DNA of 64,000 nucleotides from Paenibacillus hamazuiensis (GTDB lineage: Bacteria > Bacillota > Bacilli > Paenibacillales > NBRC-103111), in NCBI RefSeq assembly GCF_023276405.1, contig NZ_JALRMO010000001.1, positions 1,054,001-1,118,000 of the forward strand. Direction: 5' to 3'. The notes below the pieces were generated by a model. That model was not told the DNA's origin. It did no database searches and saw nothing but the letters and a program-made list of their open reading frames with translations. Shown here piece by piece: positions 58,596 to 64,000 of the stretch. The number at the start of each line of letters is the position of its first letter. The first letter of the stretch is position 1. A program made the translations under genes and the position numbers.

Positions 58596-59462
58596 TCAAT
58601 AATCGATTGCATCGATGACCCAACGATCGAACGGCGACGTGCGTTTCAACCGGAACGTATAGGTCGTTTTTTCCTCGCGTTTGCCTTTTGGGACGACGCT
58701 CACCTTCACCGGAAGCTGGAATATGAGCAGCTCGGGGCTGACCGCGTCTTGTGCGGCGGATATACGGCGGATTTGCGCGATGCGGTCATCCGAAAAATAA
58801 GCCAGCTGCGGGTGATCATTTTGTCCGAAAAGAAGCTCGAGGATGTCCGGCTGTTTGTCGCTGGCCGCGATGAAAAACATATCCGCAATCATTTCCGGCG
58901 ATGCTTTGCCGATATATTCGTTTAATTTGCCGGCGGCTTTGTGCACCATCAGTTGGTGCGCGGGATCTACGCTTTTGGATTTGTGTGTGGCGCTGCCTTG
59001 AAAGTGGATGCAGAAGTGTCCTTTAAAACCGTTGCCCGGAATGCCGTCGCCGCCGTGCGGCATGCCGTTCATCGATGCGGCGAGCAGCTCGTCGCCGGCT
59101 TTGACCCAAATCGCCCGGCGGCGCCAGCTCCATTCCCCGCCGTAAATTTGCTTCATGATCATCGTATCTTGCTCGGTGAGCGGCTGAACGTCGGCGTGAT
59201 ATTTGCCCGCTCTCCTTTGCACGTTAAAAGTGAGTCCGGTTTCGGCATCGATGACGGAGAACTTCGTTTTATTCGGAATGATCTGTTTGGCCTGCTCCCA
59301 AGGAATCAGTTTGCCGTAACGGGGGAGAGCGGGGCTCTCTTTTTTGGAACTCGCTTCTTCGTTTGGCAAAGGGGAAGGGCTTGCGGATAGCGGTTCTGGG
59401 AAAACGGCCAAAATACAAAATAAACTGAAGACAACGGTGACGAATCGTTTCAGGATGCTCAC
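58596..59462 (-). CDS. Secreted conserved protein of unknown function
   Basis: A 288-residue protein best started at GTG (59462-59460) after GGAGGAAATTGCA; a longer frame to 59564 has no site. It has a Sec signal peptide (RFVTVVFSLFCILAVFPEPL, SASPSP). The central domain contains TGLTFNVQRRAGKYHADVQP, IYGGEWSWRRRAIWV, MNGMPHGGDGIPGNGFKGHF, CIHFQGS and HQLMVHKAAGKL. I recall this His-rich pattern as a C-terminal domain of Bacillota cell-wall-associated proteins, but its activity is not known to me. The conserved His and Asp residues suggest a metal-dependent enzyme, which is inference. Confidence 0.8.
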   Translation of the reverse strand: MSILKRFVTVVFSLFCILAVFPEPLSASPSPLPNEEASSKKESPALPRYGKLIPWEQAKQIIPNKTKFSVIDAETGLTFNVQRRAGKYHADVQPLTEQDTMIMKQIYGGEWSWRRRAIWVKAGDELLAASMNGMPHGGDGIPGNGFKGHFCIHFQGSATHKSKSVDPAHQLMVHKAAGKLNEYIGKASPEMIADMFFIAASDKQPDILELLFGQNDHPQLAYFSDDRIAQIRRISAAQDAVSPELLIFQLPVKVSVVPKGKREEKTTYTFRLKRTSPFDRWVIDAIDY

Positions 59463-59604
59463 TGCAATTTCCTCCGCGGATCGTTTTCTTTCATTTTTTG
59501 CAAAGGAATCCGTTTTATGTATGGGAAAGGGCGGCGTTTTTCTGAATGAATCGAATTCTAACATGCCACACTAATGCGTGCTCTGAACAATAAATGGTCA
59601 TACG

Positions 59605-61698
59605 GTGAAACGGATGGAACGTTTGCAGTCGGCAATTCGCCGGGGCAGCCTGCTGGCATTAAGGCGGCTGTCCTTGTTTGCGGCCTCATTATGGATTGTC
59701 TTTTTGGTGGAGCTTATGAGCAGAAGCGGGTGGCGGGAAACCGTCCGCTGGTTCGTTTTATTTTCCCCTTGCACGATAGTCAACGGACTTGTCGTTCTAA
59801 GCTTCCTGCTTCTGCTGTCGGCAGTGACCGGACGCATCCGCGGTTCGTTCTGGATTTTGTCCGCGGTTTTCCTCGCGGCGGGCCTCGTCAACGGGATCAA
59901 GACGAACATTTTGGGTGTGCCGTTGTCCCCTTGGGATTTCCTGCTGGCGAGCGAGACGAAAGACATGACGGCGTACGTCTCGGGTTTGTTCAACATCGCG
60001 ATGATCACCGGGTTCATCGTGTTTATTCCGCTCAGCATGGCGCTGCTGGGCGCGCTCGGCATGACCCGCGGCAGGCTGATGCGGAAGCGCAGGGCGGTCA
60101 TGGCGCTTGCGGCGATCGTGCTTATGGCCGTCGTATACGATGACGGGAAGCTTTCGTTACAACGGCTGATCCGCATTCAAAATATGGTCTGGGACCCTTC
60201 GGAAAACGTGCGGACCAACGGTTTTTTGCTGACGACCTTGATGAACGTCAAGTTTTTGTTTTTGCACCCGCCGGAAGGTTATGACGGCAGCGCCGTTTCG
60301 GCGATTACCGCATCGACAGCACCCGTTGTGCCCCAAGGGGACGGTCTGAGGCCAAACATCATCTTTGTGCTCAGCGAATCGTTTTGGGACGCTACCCAAA
60401 TCCCGGGCGTCTCCTTCAGCAAAGACCCGCTGCCGTTTTTCCATGCGCTGGCGGAGCGCTTTACGTCGGGAACGATGCAGTCTCCGCAGTATGGGGGAGG
60501 AACGGCCAACGTCGAGTTTGAGGTGCTTACGGGGAACTCGATGAGATTTTTGCCGCAAGGGTCGGTGCCGTACAATCAATATATCAACCGGAACATCGAG
60601 TCGCTCGCCAGCATTCTTGCCCGGCAGGGCTACGAGACGACGGCGATCAGCCCGTTTCACAGCTGGTTTTTCAACAGCAAAAAGGTGTACGAGCATTTCG
60701 GGTTTGCGAAATACATTTCGCAGGAGTTTTTCGAACCGGATTTCGAAGGGCCGTTTATGAGCGACCGCGCAGTGGCCAAAAACATCATTGAAGCGACGGA
60801 AGCTTCGCCCGGGCCGGATTTCGTATTCGCCAATACGATGCAAAATCATTACAACTATTTGCCCGGCAAATTCAAGGAAAATACGATTTCCGTATCCGGC
60901 GTCTCCGGCGAATCGCGAGGGCTGCTGGAAACGTACGCGCAAGGGCTGCTCGGAGCCGACGACATGCTGCGGAGACTGGTCGGGCATTACGGAAAAAAAG
61001 CGGAGCCGACGATTCTCGTTTTTTTTGGCGATCATTTGCCGAGCCTGGGGGAAAATTACAAGGTGTATAAGGAAACCGGATTCGTGCAGGAAGACGATCC
61101 CGAATTTTACGACAAGCTACACCGCGTCCCGCTTGTCGTTTGGAGCAACTACTTGCCGCAGGATGGCAGGGAAACGATCCGGATGAATACATCGTTCCTG
61201 GGGCCGTACATTCTTCAGCTCGCGAAAAGGCCGGGCAATTATTATACGGATTTTTTGACCGAGCTGTGGCGGCGCGCTCCGCTGCTCCCGTCCGAGAGCG
61301 GCTATGCCGCGGCCGGCATTAAAGAAATGATGAAAAACTACGAAAAGCTGCAGTACGACACGATGTTCGGCGAGCAATTCGCGTATGGCGAGCGAAAGGA
61401 TGCTCCGCCTCAAGAGCCAATGGTGCTTGGGTTCGGACCGATGCGGATCGACGGGGTACGAACGGAGAAGATCGGCTACCAGTCTGTGCTCACAGTGACG
61501 GGAAGTAATTTTCCATACCGTTCGGTTGTGACGATTGACGGCAAGCAGGCCCAGGCAAAGTGGCGCTCTGCAGGTGAAATCGCGGTCGTTCCCGACGGAA
61601 GCCGGCCGCTGGGGGCGCCGATGAACATTCGCGTTTGCGTGAAGGATTCGCGCGACAAAACGATTGCCGAGTCCAATATTTACGTGTCAAGCGAATAA
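59605..61698 (+). CDS. LtaS/MdoB-like phosphoglycerol transferase (sulfatase fold)
   Basis: A protein of about 697 residues starting at GTG 59605; no strong ribosome binding site is seen, and the ATG at 59614 is an alternative. Four to five membrane helices occupy residues 20-180. The extracellular catalytic domain begins about residue 245 (RPNIIFVLSESFWDATQIPG), with the likely Thr nucleophile in YGGGTANVEFEVLTGNSMRF and metal ligands in VFFGDHLPSLGENY. The last 90 residues (MRIDGVRTEKIGYQSVLTVT onwards) resemble an IPT/TIG-like beta-sandwich, not usual in LtaS. It probably transfers phosphoglycerol to lipoteichoic acid or another surface glycan. Confidence 0.88.
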   Translation: MKRMERLQSAIRRGSLLALRRLSLFAASLWIVFLVELMSRSGWRETVRWFVLFSPCTIVNGLVVLSFLLLLSAVTGRIRGSFWILSAVFLAAGLVNGIKTNILGVPLSPWDFLLASETKDMTAYVSGLFNIAMITGFIVFIPLSMALLGALGMTRGRLMRKRRAVMALAAIVLMAVVYDDGKLSLQRLIRIQNMVWDPSENVRTNGFLLTTLMNVKFLFLHPPEGYDGSAVSAITASTAPVVPQGDGLRPNIIFVLSESFWDATQIPGVSFSKDPLPFFHALAERFTSGTMQSPQYGGGTANVEFEVLTGNSMRFLPQGSVPYNQYINRNIESLASILARQGYETTAISPFHSWFFNSKKVYEHFGFAKYISQEFFEPDFEGPFMSDRAVAKNIIEATEASPGPDFVFANTMQNHYNYLPGKFKENTISVSGVSGESRGLLETYAQGLLGADDMLRRLVGHYGKKAEPTILVFFGDHLPSLGENYKVYKETGFVQEDDPEFYDKLHRVPLVVWSNYLPQDGRETIRMNTSFLGPYILQLAKRPGNYYTDFLTELWRRAPLLPSESGYAAAGIKEMMKNYEKLQYDTMFGEQFAYGERKDAPPQEPMVLGFGPMRIDGVRTEKIGYQSVLTVTGSNFPYRSVVTIDGKQAQAKWRSAGEIAVVPDGSRPLGAPMNIRVCVKDSRDKTIAESNIYVSSE

Positions 61699-61836
61699 AC
61701 ATGCGGTCCGCAGCTCCGGCGGCGCGGAAACGGCCCCCGGCCGGCATAAATCCGGCAGCTTCGTCCTATTCTTGCCATTTTCCATATGTTACAATGAACG
61801 GGCATGAAATAACGAGCTGCAGACAGGAGAGAAGAT

Positions 61837-62133
61837 ATGCTTACGATTACGGGCTACAGCGTGGACATGATCAAAGACCCGTTCCGCATTTTGGCGGGAA
61901 AACGGTATGAATTTTTGCTCGATATCGAGGTGCCGGAGGATGACGAGCTTTATTCGGACAACGGCCTGTATATCCGGGCGATTTACAGCACCGAGGAAGG
62001 CCGCAGCGGAATCGTCAAATACGACCTTCATGAGCGGGGAACGGACCGCTACCTCGAATTCGATCTGGAAGAGGATGAGGAGAAGGAGCTGGAAGCTTTT
62101 TGCAGTGAGCACTGGCAGGAAGCGGAGGAATAA
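61837..62133 (+). CDS. DUF6509 family small acidic protein
   Basis: A 98-residue acidic cytosolic protein with GGAGAGAAG before its ATG. It contains TGYSVDMIKDPFRILAGKRY and IEVPEDDELYSDNGLYIRAI, a pattern I associate with the Bacillota-specific DUF6509 family, whose function is unknown. The Glu-rich C-terminus (LEEDEEKELEAF) is typical. It stands alone between the LtaS-like gene and the convergent membrane protein genes. Confidence 0.75.
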   Translation: MLTITGYSVDMIKDPFRILAGKRYEFLLDIEVPEDDELYSDNGLYIRAIYSTEEGRSGIVKYDLHERGTDRYLEFDLEEDEEKELEAFCSEHWQEAEE

Positions 62134-62169
62134 TGCGGGTGCGGCGGAAAGCCGCGCTCCCGCAGGTTA

Positions 62170-62676
62170 TTATCCGCGCGAGGGTACGGGGGGCTTACGA
62201 TCGTCCGAACCATGAATACGCGTTTTGGCGAGGCCGATGGCCCTATGCTCCCACAAGGTTTGTTCGACAAATTTGGCTTGCTCCGCGCCGCATTTGACAA
62301 TCAGGATGACGGAGCCCTGCCTGCTTTTTTTCGTTACGATCTTTTTCCGCTTGATCAAGTTTTTTGCCAAATCGATGGCGAATCCGACCGCAAAGCCGCC
62401 GACCGCTCCGGCCAGACCCCAAAAAATCGGACCCCATTCGAGAATGTACCCTCTGGAAACCCCGATGGTCCCGCATATCATAGCCATGAAGAGCCCGAGA
62501 TCGACCAGAGAGGTTCCGTCCGTGCCGTGCATCGTATCCATCAGCTTCATCTCTTCGCTGCGGGTATCCAGTGGAACGGCGTAAATGTCCCTGATTTCGT
62601 TTTCCGCCAATTTGCTGATCGCCAGCTCCAAATAATGGGATTGTTCGAAGGTTGCGAAAATCTGGTTCACGAACAT
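62170..62676 (-). CDS. Hypothetical membrane protein, 168 residues
   Basis: A protein of 168 residues whose ATG lies within the end of the upstream gene (10-bp overlap), so the two are translationally coupled. The N-terminal 45 residues (FATFEQSHYLELAISKLAEN) and C-terminal part (GSVILIVKCGAEQAKFVEQT) look like two halves of a ferredoxin-like cytosolic fold. They flank two membrane helices (VDLGLFMAMICGTIGV and GLAGAVGGFAVGFAIDLA). I do not recognise the family with certainty; it is reminiscent of the general-stress heat-induced YflT/DUF1269-type layout. Confidence 0.7.
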   Translation of the reverse strand: MFVNQIFATFEQSHYLELAISKLAENEIRDIYAVPLDTRSEEMKLMDTMHGTDGTSLVDLGLFMAMICGTIGVSRGYILEWGPIFWGLAGAVGGFAVGFAIDLAKNLIKRKKIVTKKSRQGSVILIVKCGAEQAKFVEQTLWEHRAIGLAKTRIHGSDDRKPPVPSRG

Positions 62677-63455
62677 TTTTCTCCTTTTTCAATGACAAAT
62701 GACGGGGGCTGGTATTTTCTTTTTAAAAAAGTGGACTGCTCATAGTCGAACAGTTTGTTGTAGTTCACCGTATTGATGTACGCGTCGTAGATGCCAAAGA
62801 AGTAAATCGAAGGAAAGTAAAGCAGCCACTGCGCCCCGACGATTTCTCCCGATTTGCGGAAATCGCCCATGAAGAAATAATGAAGGCCTTCGATAAAGTT
62901 GGAGTTTATCACAATGAGGAGCGTAATGACCAGGGTAAAGACGGCCGAAACGATCCGGTGGATGTAAAGCTGCCCCAGACTGGGAACGGTCATCGACCAA
63001 AAGGCGGCAATCCACGGTTTTTTCTTGTCCAAATAATTAATTTCGAGCGGGTTGAACGTGATGGTGGGAAACGGAGCATTTTCCCGTTTGGCCAGAAGAT
63101 AAAGCTTGTTTTCATCGACCGCCGTCCGGTAGCTGTCCCAAATCGCAAACAAATAGACCGGAATATACAGATAAACGAGCTTTACGTTTAAAACGGCTTT
63201 CGCCATTTGAAAATTGCCGGTAAACGTATACATCATCGCCGTATTGAGCAGCGTTTTCTGATTGATGTACAGCTCCCAGACAAATAAGGAGTAACCCCGC
63301 AAAAACTTGTGCAGCAAAAGATGTCCGAAGCCGGGGAACGCTGCGGACCATAGGGCAATTATCAAGGGGCTTCGCGGATGAAACTGCACTGTCCCGAACA
63401 GGCTGACCCTCGCCAAATAATAGCGGCTGCGGTATTTATTCCGGAAATTGTCCAT
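62667..63455 (-). CDS. Hypothetical multi-pass membrane protein
   Basis: A 262-residue protein; the ATG ending at 63455 follows AAGGGGACG, and an extension to 63497 was rejected. It shows two related halves, each with a SAAFPGFGHLLLHKFLRGYS- or SMTVPSLGQLYIHRIVSAVF-like segment followed by hydrophobic helices and a YLFAIWDSYRTAVD- or YFFGIYDAYINTVN-like motif. This internal duplication resembles small TM2-like or P-loop-free membrane modules. Four to six membrane helices are predicted by eye. Function is unknown; it is coupled to the downstream 168-residue protein gene. Confidence 0.72.
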   Translation of the reverse strand: MDNFRNKYRSRYYLARVSLFGTVQFHPRSPLIIALWSAAFPGFGHLLLHKFLRGYSLFVWELYINQKTLLNTAMMYTFTGNFQMAKAVLNVKLVYLYIPVYLFAIWDSYRTAVDENKLYLLAKRENAPFPTITFNPLEINYLDKKKPWIAAFWSMTVPSLGQLYIHRIVSAVFTLVITLLIVINSNFIEGLHYFFMGDFRKSGEIVGAQWLLYFPSIYFFGIYDAYINTVNYNKLFDYEQSTFLKRKYQPPSFVIEKGEKCS

Positions 63456-63550
63456 AGGCGTCCCCTTGTCCGTTGGTCTTGGGGACATTGTTTGCAATTA
63501 TTTTCCTTTTTATACGAACATCCCGCCCGAGTGGTACTTTCTCGGCATCG

Positions 63551-64000
63551 TCAGGAAGGCAGCTCGGGCGAAACCGACGCCGTCCGGCGCGGAGCAGGAT
63601 CGATCGCGAATTTCGGCGATTTGCTTAAGAGAGCCGTCAGCAAAATGAGGAAGCCGGTAATCAGGAAAACGACCGGAATCGAGAGCTGATTCGCCAGCAA
63701 TCCGCCGAGCAGCGGGCCGAGCATGATCCCGAGCTGGTTGGCCGTCTGATTGAGACTAAAGGCGCGGCCCCGAAAGGCCGGATCGGTAGTTTTCACAATT
63801 GCGGCGTTAAGCGCCGGAAACACCCCGGCAAAAAATAAACCGTAGCCGAAGCGAAGCGCTCCGAACCCGATCAGGCTGTGGAAGAAAAATTGCAGCAGGT
63901 TGCCGATGCCTCCGGCGAGCAGACCGATAAACAGCACCCTGCCGTAGCCGATCCTTTCCCCGATTTTTCCCCAAAACGGTGCAGCGATAAGCGTGGCGAT
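63551..64000 (-). CDS. MFS transporter, C-terminal part (5' end outside window)
   Basis: An open frame of 149 codons runs from the right edge to a stop at 63551. The visible part has about five membrane helices with LIAAPFWGKIGERIGYGRVL (the MFS loop motif between helices), RFGYGLFFAGVFPALNAAIV and FSLNQTANQLGIMLGPLLGG. It belongs to the DHA1-type drug or sugar efflux group. The internal GTG at 63937 is not the start because the frame stays open and coding to the edge. Confidence 0.85.
   Translation of the reverse strand: MATLIAAPFWGKIGERIGYGRVLFIGLLAGGIGNLLQFFFHSLIGFGALRFGYGLFFAGVFPALNAAIVKTTDPAFRGRAFSLNQTANQLGIMLGPLLGGLLANQLSIPVVFLITGFLILLTALLSKSPKFAIDPAPRRTASVSPELPS

Overview
The window looks like chromosomal DNA of a Paenibacillus-type soil or rhizosphere Bacillota. 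Supporting signs are strong AGGAGG-type ribosome binding sites, GTG and TTG starts, long LplA-type sugar-binding lipoproteins next to YesN-type two-helix AraC regulators, an abundance of plant-polysaccharide enzymes, bmrCD-like and van-like genes, and a moderately high G+C content. No rRNA, tRNA, CRISPR array, prophage or insertion sequence was recognised. The species assignment is inference from gene content only.

Layout. 1-12.3 kb: carbohydrate accessory region (ThuA-like protein with a divergent AraC regulator, an orphan sugar-binding lipoprotein with a YesN-like membrane regulator, a GH43 xylosidase, a TetR/CPBP protease pair, an AraC regulator divergent to a GH4 glycosidase). 12.3-18.7 kb: a chemoreceptor, then a bmrCD-type heterodimeric multidrug ABC exporter behind a long leader with a small peptide, a mini-ORF and an attenuator-like terminator. 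18.7-19.2 kb: a gene-free stretch with a 185-bp inverted array of 50-bp repeat units. 19.2-37.1 kb: the most interesting part, a dense cluster that looks like a complete phytate/inositol-phosphate utilisation system. 37.3-40.7 kb: VanY-VanZ-VanR-VanS-like genes without vanHAX. 40.8-46.3 kb: a sugar ABC importer with an embedded HlyD-like adaptor, followed by a convergent GH105-type hydrolase. 46.5-54.7 kb: Nudix, a fused GMC dehydrogenase, an esterase, SDR/MerR, an MDR reductase and a flavoprotein/LysR pair. 54.8-64 kb: DUF445, an MFS exporter, small proteins including a His/Tyr-rich one, an LtaS-like phosphoglycerol transferase, and membrane proteins ending in a truncated MFS gene.

How the central cluster may work (inference): a secreted beta-propeller phytase (21768-23165) would trim phytate outside the cell. 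Two paralogous binding lipoproteins, a fused double permease and an ATPase (25411-31787) would import the lower inositol phosphates. A signal-less PTP-like cysteine phytase (24473-25360), a HAD phosphatase, an inositol-monophosphatase-family enzyme, a formylglycine-type sulfatase-fold hydrolase and two calcineurin-type phosphoesterases would finish dephosphorylation. A sugar-isomerase-type TIM barrel would process the product. Two MgtC-like proteins could handle the Mg2+ consequences of importing or releasing a metal chelator. A LacI-family repressor with tandem palindromic operators at its own promoters is the likely local regulator.

Two non-coding patterns also stand out: a hairpin element with a partly conserved loop and changing stem bases present three times (2076, 14595, 21371), once as the bmrCD attenuator, and the 50-bp-periodic inverted array at 18846-19030.
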